A stretch of 64,000 nt of DNA from Shewanella holmiensis. Its GTDB lineage: Bacteria; Pseudomonadota; Gammaproteobacteria; Enterobacterales; Shewanellaceae. Numbering within the stretch: the stretch's first letter is position 1; every line of letters starts with the position of its first letter. The stretch lies in assembly GCF_025370255.1 (NCBI RefSeq), contig NZ_JAMTCD010000007.1, positions 1-64,000 on the forward strand, written 5' to 3'. Below the pieces are notes generated by a model. It searched no databases, was not told where the DNA came from, and saw nothing but the letters and a program-made list of their open reading frames with translations. A program made the position numbers and the translations under genes. This document shows, in pieces, positions 1 to 7,288 of the stretch.

Positions 1-115
1 AAGCTACTTTGTTGAAATGTTATGTTCATCATCATCCTCCCTTAGATAGTGTTTATGCCTATCAAATGAATTGCATATTGCAGTGATAGCAACCTTAACC
101 AGGTTGCTTTTTTTT
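1..115 (+). ncRNA. sRNA copy A, 5' end outside the window
   Basis: This is the 3' part of the first sRNA unit. It contains GTTCATCAT at 24-32, the GATAG/CTATC stem-loop near 45-63 and the Rho-independent terminator (GCAACC at 89-94, GGTTGC at 102-107, T tract to 115). Its promoter would lie left of base 1 if the array continues. It matches copies B and C closely, with a small change in the C-rich segment after the seed. Confidence 0.6.
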
Positions 116-186
116 GCCTGTGATTTGGCATCTCAGAAAAGGGGAATGAAAATAATAGCGATATTTTGAATTTTTTACTGCGCTGC

Positions 187-214
187 GGAACTTATTCAAA
201 CAAAGCGACTCTGA
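187..214 (+). promoter_or_regulatory. Sigma-E-type promoter for sRNA copy B
   Basis: GGAACTT at 187-193, a 16-bp spacer and TCTGA at 210-214 match the known RpoE promoter pattern (GGAACTT-N16-TCTGA or TCAAA). Transcription would start near 220-221. A good sigma-70 -35 box is not seen at the right distance from the nearby ATTATAT. Confidence 0.78.
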
Positions 215-220
215 TTATAT

Positions 221-346
221 GAACCGAATTTTTTAAGCTATTTTGTTGAAATGTTATGTTCATCATCTCCCCTTCGATAGTGTTTTTGCCTATCAAATGA
301 ATTGCATATTGCAGTGATAGCAACCTTAACCAGGTTGCTTTTTTTT
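221..346 (+). ncRNA. Predicted sigma-E-dependent sRNA, copy B
   Basis: Predicted transcript of about 126 nt, starting a few bases after the -10 box and ending at the terminator at 320-346. GTTCATCAT at 258-266 followed by CTCCCC forms a probably single-stranded seed. A stem-loop GATAG (276-280)/CTATC (290-294) follows, then the GCAACC/GGTTGC terminator with eight T, a typical Hfq-binding 3' end. I do not recognise it as a named sRNA. Compared with copies A and C it lacks one CAT triplet in the seed. The transcript itself is inferred. Confidence 0.72.
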
Positions 347-417
347 ACCTGTGATTTGGCATCTCAGAAAAGGAGAATGAGAATAATATCGATATTTGGA
401 ATTTTTTACTGCGCTGC

Positions 418-445
418 GGAACTTATACAAACAAACGGACTCTGA
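418..445 (+). promoter_or_regulatory. Sigma-E-type promoter for sRNA copy C
   Basis: GGAACTT at 418-424, a 16-bp spacer and TCTGA at 441-445. The spacer differs from the other two copies at several bases while both boxes and the spacing are unchanged, which is what selection on a promoter would give. Confidence 0.78.
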
Positions 446-450
446 TTATA

Positions 451-580
451 TGAACCGAATTTTTTAAGCTACTTTGTTGAAATGTTATGTTCATCATCAT
501 CTCCCCTTCGATAGTGTTTTTACCTATCAAATGAATTGCATATTGCAGTGATAGCAACCTTAACCAGGTTGCTTTTTTTT
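451..580 (+). ncRNA. Predicted sigma-E-dependent sRNA, copy C
   Basis: Predicted transcript of about 130 nt ending at the terminator 554-580. GTTCATCAT lies at 489-497, followed by CATCTCCCC. The GATAG/CTATC stem-loop is kept, with one loop base changed relative to copy B. Same architecture and same inferred regulation as copy B. Confidence 0.72.
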
Positions 581-652
581 ACCTGTGATTTGGCATCTCA
601 GAAAAGGAGAATGAGAATAATATCGATATTTGGAATTTTTTTACTGCGCTGC

Positions 653-680
653 GGAACTTATTCAAACAAAGCGACTCTGA
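653..680 (+). promoter_or_regulatory. Sigma-E-type promoter for sRNA copy D
   Basis: GGAACTT at 653-659, a 16-bp spacer and TCTGA at 676-680, with the same arrangement as the two upstream promoters. Confidence 0.78.
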
Positions 681-686
681 TTATAT

Positions 687-812
687 GAACCGAATTTTAA
701 GCTACTTTGTTAAAAGTTTATGTTCATCATCATTCCCCTATTCGATAGTGTTTCCCCTATCACCATATTGCAAATTGCAGTACGCGCAACCTCAAGTAGG
801 TTGCTTTTTTTT
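687..812 (+). ncRNA. Predicted sigma-E-dependent sRNA, copy D (diverged)
   Basis: This last copy differs from A-C at many positions but keeps GTTCATCAT (722-730), the GATAG/CTATC stem (loop now GTGTTTCCC-like) and the GCAACC (786-791)/GGTTGC (799-804) terminator stem with a changed loop and a T8 tract. Paired segments are conserved while loops vary, which supports a functional RNA. No promoter follows it. Confidence 0.68.
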
Positions 813-830
813 ATCCTAAATTTCACCCAT

Positions 831-858
831 AAAAAAGACCTCATAAAGAGGTCTTTTT
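831..858 (-). terminator. Terminator of pstS
   Basis: GACCTC (837-842) pairs with GAGGTC (848-853). The hairpin is flanked by A and T runs on both sides, so it can terminate pstS from the right and also back up the sRNA array from the left. Confidence 0.85.
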
Positions 859-876
859 AGTCAAGTTCAATTTAGC

Positions 877-1848
877 TTAAAGACGAATACCGGCTTTTTC
901 TAAATCTTTGGCAATCACTGAGCTAGGTAATGGCACATAACCATCTTTTTCAACAATTTGCTGACCTTGCTTAGACAGTATGTAACGGATGAACTCGCGA
1001 TCCATTGGTGATAAATCTTTGTTAGGATGCTTGTTGATATACACATACAAGTAACGAGAAAGTGGATACGTACCGTTTGCCGCATTTGCAGCTGTCGCAT
1101 CAATAAAGTTATCACCTTTCTTCGACACAGCTACCGCTTTAACACCTGCTGTTTTATAACCGATACCAGAGTAACCAATAGCATTTAGGCCCTGTGATAC
1201 TGACTGTACAACTGACGCTGAACCAGGTTGCTCGTTTACGTTAGCACGGAAGTCACCTTTACACAGGGCTTTCTCTTTAAAGTATCCGTATGTACCTGAT
1301 ACTGAGTTACGACCATACAATTGAACGTCTTTTGCAGCCCAGTTGCCATCTAGGCCTAAATCGCCCCAACGTTCAACTTGCTTACCACCACATTTATTGG
1401 TAGAAGAGAAAATACCATCAATTTGTTCGATGCTTAACCCTTTAATTGGGTTATCTTTGTGAACAAATACTGCTAATGCATCAATAGCAACGCGAATCGC
1501 GGTTGGCTGGTAACCGAAGTGTTTTTCAAATGATTCAACTTCGTTTGGCTTCATTTTTCGGCTCATTGGGCCAAACTGTGAAGTTCCTTCAGTTAATGCT
1601 GGAGGCGCAGTTGAAGAGCCTGCAGCTTGAATTTGGATATTTACGTTAGGATAGATATGCTTAAATTCTTCAGCCCATAACGTCATCATATTGGCTAACG
1701 TATCTGAACCAACAGAAGACAAGTTACCAGAAACACCACTTGTTTTTTCATATACAGGTAAAGTTTGATCAATTGCAGCCATTGATGCTGCCGAGAACAC
1801 ACCAGCGGCTGTTAAGGTTATTGCGCCGACAAGTTTTTTCAGTTTCAT
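877..1848 (-). CDS. pstS: Phosphate ABC transporter substrate-binding protein PstS
   Basis: Periplasmic phosphate-binding protein, 323 aa. It has a Sec signal peptide (MKLKK, hydrophobic core, cleavage near SMA-AID) and PstS-family phosphate-site segments: [10 protein letters not shown] near residue 47, [15 protein letters not shown] near 74 and [12 protein letters not shown] near 180. Two tandem Pho boxes lie upstream, so expression should rise on phosphate limitation under PhoB. It sits downstream of phoBR but has its own promoter and terminator. No pstC, pstA, pstB or phoU follows, so in this window it is an orphan binding protein whose permease must be encoded elsewhere. Confidence 0.95.
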   Translation of the reverse strand: MKLKKLVGAITLTAAGVFSAASMAAIDQTLPVYEKTSGVSGNLSSVGSDTLANMMTLWAEEFKHIYPNVNIQIQAAGSSTAPPALTEGTSQFGPMSRKMKPNEVESFEKHFGYQPTAIRVAIDALAVFVHKDNPIKGLSIEQIDGIFSSTNKCGGKQVERWGDLGLDGNWAAKDVQLYGRNSVSGTYGYFKEKALCKGDFRANVNEQPGSASVVQSVSQGLNAIGYSGIGYKTAGVKAVAVSKKGDNFIDATAANAANGTYPLSRYLYVYINKHPNKDLSPMDREFIRYILSKQGQQIVEKDGYVPLPSSVIAKDLEKAGIRL

Positions 1849-1892
1849 TGTATTGCTCCAAATTAAGCGTACTAAGTTTTTAAAACGCAGTC

Positions 1893-1898
1893 AGTATC
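1893..1898 (-). promoter_or_regulatory. -10 element of the pstS promoter
   Basis: Reading the minus strand, GATACT lies 10 bp after the last Pho repeat. That is the arrangement at Pho-regulon promoters, where PhoB replaces the -35 contact. Confidence 0.55.
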
Positions 1899-1908
1899 AA
1901 CTTCAATG

Positions 1909-1948
1909 ATGACAAGTCTATGACTCTAATGTGACAGTTCGGTGACAG
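1909..1948 (-). promoter_or_regulatory. Two tandem Pho boxes upstream of pstS
   Basis: On the minus strand four 7-mers recur every 11 bp: CTGTCAC (1942-1948), CTGTCAC (1931-1937), GAGTCAT (1920-1926) and TTGTCAT (1909-1915), each separated by 4 bp. The known PhoB site is a pair of CTGTCAT-like 7-mers with a 4-bp spacer, so this is a strong box followed in phase by a weaker one. Confidence 0.92.
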
Positions 1949-1996
1949 CGGAAATATATTTGCTATATTTTTGACTTATTTTTGCCATAGAAACAA

Positions 1997-2020
1997 AAAT
2001 GCCGTCAACAGACGGCATTT
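1997..2020 (-). terminator. Terminator of phoR
   Basis: AAATGCCGTC pairs with GACGGCATTT around a 4-base loop. On the minus strand a T-rich run follows. It separates the phoBR unit from pstS. Confidence 0.85.
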
Positions 2021-2035
2021 AACATCTAAGAACGC

Positions 2036-3331
2036 TTAGATTTTTCGCTCAAGTAAATGAGTTGGAATAATAAAACTAAAGGTACTGCCTTTTCCAAGCT
2101 CGCTAATGACCGTTAATTCACTGTGATGATGACTTAGGGCATGTTTAACAATAGCTAAACCTAAACCACTACCACCAGTTTTACTTGAACGGGCATTATC
2201 CACACGATAAAAGCGTTCAGTTAATCGATTGATATGCTGCGGCGCAATACCCACACCGGTGTCAGAAACAGAAAATTTAGCGCCACTAGCAACACTTTGC
2301 CATTTTATCGTGATCTTGCCACCAGGAGAGGTATAGCGAATAGCGTTGGAAATTAAATTTGAACAGGCACTTCTTAGCTGTAATTCATCACCATGGATAT
2401 TTAATTTTGATTCACAGAAAAACTCGAGGGTATATTGTTCCGCGGCAAGAGCATTTGCTTCTATTTTTAATTGGCTAAACATCATATTCATATCAATGGT
2501 GTTAGACAAATCGACATTAGCCCCCGCTTCAATGCGTGATAACGCCAGTAATTGTTCCACCATAGATTGCATACGGCTGGTTTGTTGCTGCATTAAGTGT
2601 AATGGTTTTTGATTGGGTGAGGCTTCATCCTCCATGCTTTGCATGATCTCTAAATAACCTTGCAATACCGTCAGCGGCGTTTTTAGCTCATGGGAGACAT
2701 TGGCAACAAAGTCTTTGCGCATGCTCTCTAGTTGATGAATTCGCGTAATGTCTCGCGCAATTAATAATAATTGCCTGTCGCCATAAGGCATTAAACGAAT
2801 TTCGAGCAAACGTCTTTCAGAGACTGGGGAAGGAATTTCTAAGGGTTCAAAATATTTGTTTTTACGTAAATAAGCCGAAAAGTCTGGGTGACGTATTAAA
2901 TTATCAATCCGTTGGCCGTTATCTTGTGGCCACACAAATCCTAAGATCAACTGTGCAAGCTTGTTACACCATAAAATATTATGCTCTGAATCTAACACCA
3001 CAGCCGCATCAGGTAATGCTTCAGCTCCTTGTCTAAAGCGTCCCAGTAAAGCAGCTAACTGGCCGACGCGTCGTCGATTTTTACCTTGCAGCCGATAAAT
3101 ACCATTAAAGATGCTTTCCCAGCTGCCTCTTCCCTGTGGAGGTGTGAGTTTTTTATCTTTCCACAACCAGTAATTGAGTCTAGCTAATTGACGATAATGC
3201 CAAAACAGTAAACCCGCCAAGCCAAGCAATACGGTTAATGTAATCTGATCGACTACCCAGCCCACCAGCACCAATAACAATACCATCACCCCAAGGCGAA
3301 AAAGCAGGCGATAACCTGAATATGAGTTCAA
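2036..3331 (-). CDS. phoR: Phosphate-regulon sensor histidine kinase PhoR
   Basis: Membrane sensor kinase/phosphatase that phosphorylates PhoB when phosphate is scarce. At 431 aa it is the same length as E. coli PhoR. Two N-terminal hydrophobic segments (about residues 9-25 and 28-45) are followed by a linker with PPQGRGSWE, a PAS domain (about 95-205), the HisKA H-box VSHELKTPL (about 215) and an HATPase with N box (NAIRY), G1 (DTGVGI) and G2 (GGSGLGLAI). The start is TTG at 3331, preceded by AGG about 9 nt upstream; no in-frame ATG fits the family length. It lies 150 bp downstream of phoB and is probably co-transcribed with it. Confidence 0.95.
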   Translation of the reverse strand: MNSYSGYRLLFRLGVMVLLLVLVGWVVDQITLTVLLGLAGLLFWHYRQLARLNYWLWKDKKLTPPQGRGSWESIFNGIYRLQGKNRRRVGQLAALLGRFRQGAEALPDAAVVLDSEHNILWCNKLAQLILGFVWPQDNGQRIDNLIRHPDFSAYLRKNKYFEPLEIPSPVSERRLLEIRLMPYGDRQLLLIARDITRIHQLESMRKDFVANVSHELKTPLTVLQGYLEIMQSMEDEASPNQKPLHLMQQQTSRMQSMVEQLLALSRIEAGANVDLSNTIDMNMMFSQLKIEANALAAEQYTLEFFCESKLNIHGDELQLRSACSNLISNAIRYTSPGGKITIKWQSVASGAKFSVSDTGVGIAPQHINRLTERFYRVDNARSSKTGGSGLGLAIVKHALSHHHSELTVISELGKGSTFSFIIPTHLLERKI

Positions 3332-3481
3332 TATTTGTTACCTAAATGGTTGCATAGCAGTCATTAATCCATTCAATTGAATGCTTAATACTGCCACACA
3401 GTGTGACTTCACCGTTAATTGGCTAGATTACCATTAATTAACACTGCAAACATCTCAGCATTTTGAATGGACAAAGACTTT

Positions 3482-4171
3482 CTACATTCTAGTAGAAAAT
3501 CTGTAACCCGAGCCACGAACCGTTTGAATTAATTTATCATAACCGCCTTGCTCAACCGCTTTCCGTAAGCGACGAATGTGTACATCGACAGTGCGATCTT
3601 CAACGTAAACGTTAGTGCCCCATACATTATCTAATAGCTGCTCACGGCTATAAACACGTTCAGGGTGGGTCATAAAAAAGTGTAATAGTCTAAATTCAGT
3701 CGGCCCCATATCCAGCACGGCATCGCCAACTGAAACTCGATGACTCACAGGGTCAAGCTGCAGACCTTGCACATCAATGGTTTCTTCTAAGCGTGTTGGT
3801 GCACTACGGCGTAATACTGCTTTGATACGTGCAACCAGCTCTTTAGGGGAGAAAGGTTTAGTAATGTAATCATCAGCGCCAACTTCTAAGCCTTTGACTT
3901 TATCTTCTTCTTCACCACGAGCTGTTAGCATGATAATGGGGATCTGCCGAGTAAACTCGTCTTGCTTTAGCCGTTTAGCTAATTGAATACCACTCCCACC
4001 AGGGAACATCCAATCTAACAAAATTAAATCAGGATAAGGTTCCGCTAATAATTCGATTGCGGAATCAAAATCTTCAGCTGCAGCGGTTGTAAACCCGTGT
4101 TGATCCATCACAAATGTCAGCATCTCACGGATGGCTGATTCATCTTCTACAATTAATATCCTTGCTGTCAT
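3482..4171 (-). CDS. phoB: Phosphate-regulon response regulator PhoB
   Basis: 229-aa OmpR-family regulator. The receiver domain (1-120) has the acidic pocket EDE, phospho-acceptor Asp in [10 protein letters not shown], and the Thr/Lys in MLTARG and TKPF. The winged-helix DNA-binding domain (about 130-227) ends in TVRGSGYRF. It binds the Pho boxes seen at pstS. A weaker Pho-box-like site precedes the gene itself, consistent with autoregulation. Confidence 0.97.
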   Translation of the reverse strand: MTARILIVEDESAIREMLTFVMDQHGFTTAAAEDFDSAIELLAEPYPDLILLDWMFPGGSGIQLAKRLKQDEFTRQIPIIMLTARGEEEDKVKGLEVGADDYITKPFSPKELVARIKAVLRRSAPTRLEETIDVQGLQLDPVSHRVSVGDAVLDMGPTEFRLLHFFMTHPERVYSREQLLDNVWGTNVYVEDRTVDVHIRRLRKAVEQGGYDKLIQTVRGSGYRFSTRM

Positions 4172-4198
4172 ATTCGCTTCTATCAGTAATTTGCCACG

Positions 4199-4227
4199 AT
4201 GACTATTATTGGTCAGTTTTATTACAG
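4199..4227 (-). promoter_or_regulatory. Possible Pho box upstream of phoB
   Basis: On the minus strand CTGTAAT (4221-4227), CTGACCA (4210-4216) and TAGTCAT (4199-4205) recur with an 11-bp period and 4-bp AT-rich spacers. The first repeat matches the consensus at 6 of 7 positions and the others are weaker. Position and phasing favour PhoB autoregulation. Confidence 0.5.
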
Positions 4228-4360
4228 AATTATGATCCTAGCGATATTTAACCATATTAATTGATAAACTACTTCAATTGCTTGGCTAAATAACATGCAT
4301 AAACTGAATTAGATTTAAAAACAGAGCAATAACCCCTAAAACATTTTCATCTATAAAGCA

Positions 4361-4385
4361 AAAAAGGAGCCACAGCTCCTTTTTT
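4361..4385 (-). terminator. Terminator of the porin gene
   Basis: GGAGC pairs with GCTCC around CACA, with A and T runs on both sides. It ends the porin transcript before phoB. Confidence 0.85.
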
Positions 4386-4401
4386 ATTTACCCGTAAAAA
4401 T

Positions 4402-5328
4402 TTAAAACTTATGTTCTAAACCTAAACCTATGTATGAATCATCCACATCACCTGAGTCATACCAAGTATTGGTCGTGTAGAAAGCGAACAGTTTTGTTGG
4501 CTTAGCTAACTTATAATCAGCGCCTACAGACCATGAATCACCTTTGTTATCCATATCTTGATATTGGCCTTTTAGGGTTATGTCATTAATACCGTATGCC
4601 GCACTCAATAAATAACCGTTATCAGTAATACCCGAATCGACTTTTTCTTGCTGCTGGTACATACCACCTAATACAAAACCAACAATCTTACCTTGTATTG
4701 TTGCACGGCCAGTGTCATAGCCTTTTACTTTCGAATCATAGGCAATGGCTGCATATACTGGCGTTTGTTTTAAATCAGCATCACCATAGGTGGCAGCCAT
4801 ACTCACACCGTTTTCAGCATTTTGATCAGAATCACCGTCTGCAACATAAGTAACCCCAACTTGAAAATCACCAAACATAGGCGTCATATACGTTGCGGTT
4901 TGTGCCATACGGTTTTCACCTTTAAACACATTTTTCATATCGCCAGCTAAGTCATTGAATTGATCAACTTTACCTTGAGAAACTTTTAACATTGTGTCGT
5001 TACGTCCCACAGAGACTAGACCAAAGTTACCTTTTAAACCCACAAACTGATTACGCGCTTTAAAGTTTTCTTTTTCAGCATCGCCGGTATCGACTTCGTA
5101 TTCGATGGTATAGAAAGCTTGAAGATCATTGCCTAGGTCAAAATCACCCTTTACACCAAAACGTGATGCATTACTTTGAATTGTCGTTTCTGACTCATCG
5201 GCTACATCATTATATTGTGCAGATACATTCAATTTACCATAAACCTGCAATGGGTCTGCCGCGTAAGCAGTTGAAATTGTTGCAGCTGATACAGCACAAG
5301 CCAGTAAATTTTTAGCAAATAAGTTCAT
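4402..5328 (-). CDS. Gram-negative outer-membrane porin
   Basis: General diffusion porin of the Porin_4/OmpC-like type, about 308 aa. Its signal peptide (MNLFAKNLLACAVSAATIS..., cleavage near AYA-ADP) is followed by the typical first strand LQVYGKLNVSAQY, a central region with YEVDTGDAE (constriction-loop side), and a C-terminal strand ending in Phe (GLGLEHKF) for BAM-dependent insertion. Two adjacent ATGs (5331 and 5328) follow AAGGA; 5328 has the better spacing. A longer in-frame extension to 5430 would put a charged stretch before the signal peptide and is unlikely. Its start region is complementary to the seed of the sRNA array. Substrate preference is unknown. Confidence 0.9.
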   Translation of the reverse strand: MNLFAKNLLACAVSAATISTAYAADPLQVYGKLNVSAQYNDVADESETTIQSNASRFGVKGDFDLGNDLQAFYTIEYEVDTGDAEKENFKARNQFVGLKGNFGLVSVGRNDTMLKVSQGKVDQFNDLAGDMKNVFKGENRMAQTATYMTPMFGDFQVGVTYVADGDSDQNAENGVSMAATYGDADLKQTPVYAAIAYDSKVKGYDTGRATIQGKIVGFVLGGMYQQQEKVDSGITDNGYLLSAAYGINDITLKGQYQDMDNKGDSWSVGADYKLAKPTKLFAFYTTNTWYDSGDVDDSYIGLGLEHKF

Positions 5329-5338
5329 CATTTCATCC
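5323..5338 (-). promoter_or_regulatory. Porin translation start, predicted sRNA target
   Basis: The mRNA here reads GGATGAAATGATGAAC, covering the ribosome-binding site and both start codons. ATGATGAAC is perfectly complementary to GTTCATCAT in all four array sRNAs. Copy A can also pair CATCC with GGATG across a 2-nt bulge. Pairing would block initiation, as known for RybB and MicA on porin mRNAs. Inference from complementarity only. Confidence 0.5.
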
Positions 5339-5635
5339 TTTCGACGTTTCATTTCGTCATGTGTTTGTTGTTTGGAACGGGGCGGATTTTGCCTTGGAAA
5401 TGTTTCAGAAATATTGCAATAAATAAGCAAAGCCTAAACAACCTATACTTAAATGACATCAATAAACTATTAGTCATTGAAAAATAACAACAAATAAATC
5501 TAAATGGAGAAATGTGACATTTTTATTAAACCTCATTCCTACAATGCAATTTCAACAAAAACCGCTGTTTACCCAACCATAAAGATGCCGTAAACTGCTT
5601 GGCCAACTAATTTATTTATTAATGAGTGTCTTTTT

Positions 5636-6547
5636 ATGTGGTTTAAAAATCTCACCTTGTATCGTTTCAATAAACCGTTTTCAACCGACACTGAAACGCT
5701 TGAACAAGCTTTAGCCGACTTCACATTTTCTCCTTGTACCAGTCAAGACATCAGCAAATTTGGCTTCTCCAACGCTTTAGGAAAAAAAGGTCAATCTTTA
5801 GTACACAGCGCCGAAAACCGTCACTTAATTTGTGTCACTAAAGAAGAGAAAATCTTACCTGGCCAGGTCATTAAAGAAGCATTAGATGAAAAAGTGGCTG
5901 AAATTGAAGCGCAAGAAAACCGTAACGTCACCAAGAAAGAAAAAGATGCCATGAAAGATGACATCACCACAACATTACTACCACGGGCTTTTTCTCGTCG
6001 TAGTCAAACGCGCGCATTAATTTTGCCAGAACTAGAAATGATCTTAGTCGACAGCTCAAGTGCAACTAAAGCCGAGGAATTGCTAGCCCTGTTACGTAAA
6101 GCACTGGGCAGTTTACCTGTTATTCCGTTAAGTTATGCTAAGCCAATCGAACAAACTCTCACTGAATGGCTTCAAGCCGGTGCAGCCTCATTGCCGTTTG
6201 AAATGCAAGATGAAGCAGAGCTAAAGTCAGACTCAGACGAGGGAGGGATTGTTCGCTTCAAACAACAGGTTTTACAGGAAGACGAAGTGCTTGCGCATTT
6301 AGCAACCGGCAAACAAGTACATAAACTGGCATTGCACTTTGCTCAGTCAATTGCATTTGTCATGCAATCTGATGCCAGCATAAAGCGGATTAAATTCTCC
6401 GAAGAATTTAGAGCCGGTAACGATGATGTCGGTAATGAAGATCCAATGGCACGTTTAGATGCCGACTTTGCCTTAATGGGCAGTGAACTTATCGCATTCA
6501 TTCAGGCATTACATGGTGCTTTTGGGCCGATGGAACAAAGTATTTAA
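5636..6547 (+). CDS. rdgC: Recombination-associated protein RdgC
   Basis: Nucleoid-associated ring-shaped dimer that binds DNA without strong sequence preference and limits RecA activity. The 303-aa length and the start [11 protein letters not shown] are characteristic of RdgC, as are [13 protein letters not shown] and the C-terminal [11 protein letters not shown]. It is transcribed divergently from the porin gene and stands alone. Length matches the family. Confidence 0.95.
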   Translation: MWFKNLTLYRFNKPFSTDTETLEQALADFTFSPCTSQDISKFGFSNALGKKGQSLVHSAENRHLICVTKEEKILPGQVIKEALDEKVAEIEAQENRNVTKKEKDAMKDDITTTLLPRAFSRRSQTRALILPELEMILVDSSSATKAEELLALLRKALGSLPVIPLSYAKPIEQTLTEWLQAGAASLPFEMQDEAELKSDSDEGGIVRFKQQVLQEDEVLAHLATGKQVHKLALHFAQSIAFVMQSDASIKRIKFSEEFRAGNDDVGNEDPMARLDADFALMGSELIAFIQALHGAFGPMEQSI

Positions 6548-6584
6548 GCTTAGTAACGAAATAACATAGATAGCAGGAGTCAGA

Positions 6585-7142
6585 ATGAAACTTTATGGTA
6601 GCTACACCTCGCCTTTTGTACGCCATTGCCGTATGGCTTTGATGAGTTCTGGCCAAGTGTTTGAGTTTGTTGAAACAGATCAAGCCAGCAGTGCGATGCA
6701 TTCGCCGACAAAGCGAGTGCCTTTTTTGCAGGACAATGACACTTTCTTAACAGATTCAAGTGCGATTCTATTCTACATTCGTCAACAAGCGGGCCAGGAT
6801 TATTTAGCTTCACCGGCAGAACTTGATATCTTTTGTATGGTTAATACCGCGCTTGATAGCACTGTAAACCTGTTCTTTTTAGAAAAAGATGGCGTCGATA
6901 TTCACAATGTGGCTTATACCCAGCGACAAGCCGCTCGAATAATGTCAAGTCTTGCGCAATTTGAACAGCTGACGTTAAGCGATTCAGCGCCCTATAGTGA
7001 TGCTGAATTACGGTTAGCCTGCTATTTAGATTGGGGATTATTTCGTCAACGTATTAATATTGCAAATTGTCCTAATTTGCAGCGATTTTTAGCTGGAATA
7101 GCCACTTATCCGCCTTTTGCAGCCACTAAGCCTCCACAATAA
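6585..7142 (+). CDS. Glutathione S-transferase-like protein
   Basis: 185-aa protein whose first ~75 residues have the thioredoxin-like GST N-domain pattern: MKLYGSYTSPFVRHCRMAL, then KRVPFLQDNDTFLTDSSAILFYI with the cis-Pro and the Ser that bind the gamma-glutamyl group. The C-terminal helical domain is shorter than usual. It begins 37 bp after rdgC behind a GGAG ribosome site and may be read through from it. Substrate unknown. Confidence 0.8.
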   Translation: MKLYGSYTSPFVRHCRMALMSSGQVFEFVETDQASSAMHSPTKRVPFLQDNDTFLTDSSAILFYIRQQAGQDYLASPAELDIFCMVNTALDSTVNLFFLEKDGVDIHNVAYTQRQAARIMSSLAQFEQLTLSDSAPYSDAELRLACYLDWGLFRQRINIANCPNLQRFLAGIATYPPFAATKPPQ

Positions 7143-7189
7143 TTGGCCGGCACAAAAACTCACCCTGTAAATTGACGCTGCCAAACAAA

Positions 7190-7217
7190 CATGCCCATCA
7201 ACTTGTTGATGGGCATG
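7190..7217. terminator. Bidirectional terminator-like hairpin
   Basis: A perfect 13-bp stem (CATGCCCATCAAC with its complement) around TT lies between two convergent genes. T-rich sequence follows on both strands, though the tracts are imperfect. Confidence 0.7.
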
Positions 7218-7288
7218 TTATATTTTGAATCTCAATAAAGTTAACCAGGTAAATTTATCGACAATGTTTTAGTCCATTTTGGATTGAA

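Larger units (their letters stand above)
1..815 (+). repeat. Tandem array of ~233-bp units carrying small RNA genes
   Basis: Units begin at 1, 235, 466 and 699, each opening with AAGCTA and a TTGTT core. The first three are 234, 231 and 233 bp long and nearly identical. The fourth is more diverged and stops after its terminator. Each unit holds a conserved 5' segment (GTTCATCAT, then a C-rich run), a small stem-loop, a GCAACC/GGTTGC terminator hairpin with a T8 tract, an AT-rich spacer and a sigma-E-type promoter that drives the next copy. There is no long reading frame. The array starts at the window edge, so further copies may lie upstream. What is seen is the repetition and motifs; the sRNA function is inferred. 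Confidence 0.92.

Noticed and set aside
470..530. Mini-ORFs inside the sRNA units (for example ATG TTA TGT TCA ... TAG, about 10 codons, kept in frame in copies A-C)
   Set aside because: No ribosome site precedes them and copy D breaks the frame. The kept frame is explained by a CAT triplet indel. RNA-level conservation fits better.
1..815. CRISPR array or tRNA gene cluster
   Set aside because: Units are ~233 bp with no short repeat/spacer pattern, and no tRNA cloverleaf or CCA end could be found. The promoter and terminator pattern explains the repetition.
5331..5430. N-terminal extension of the porin
   Set aside because: It would put 33-34 mostly polar, charged residues before a clear signal peptide. 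AAGGA lies just before the internal ATGs.
5455..5520. Pho box upstream of the porin (ATGACAT and GTGACAT half-sites)
   Set aside because: The half-sites are isolated and not in 11-bp phase, so no box can be claimed.
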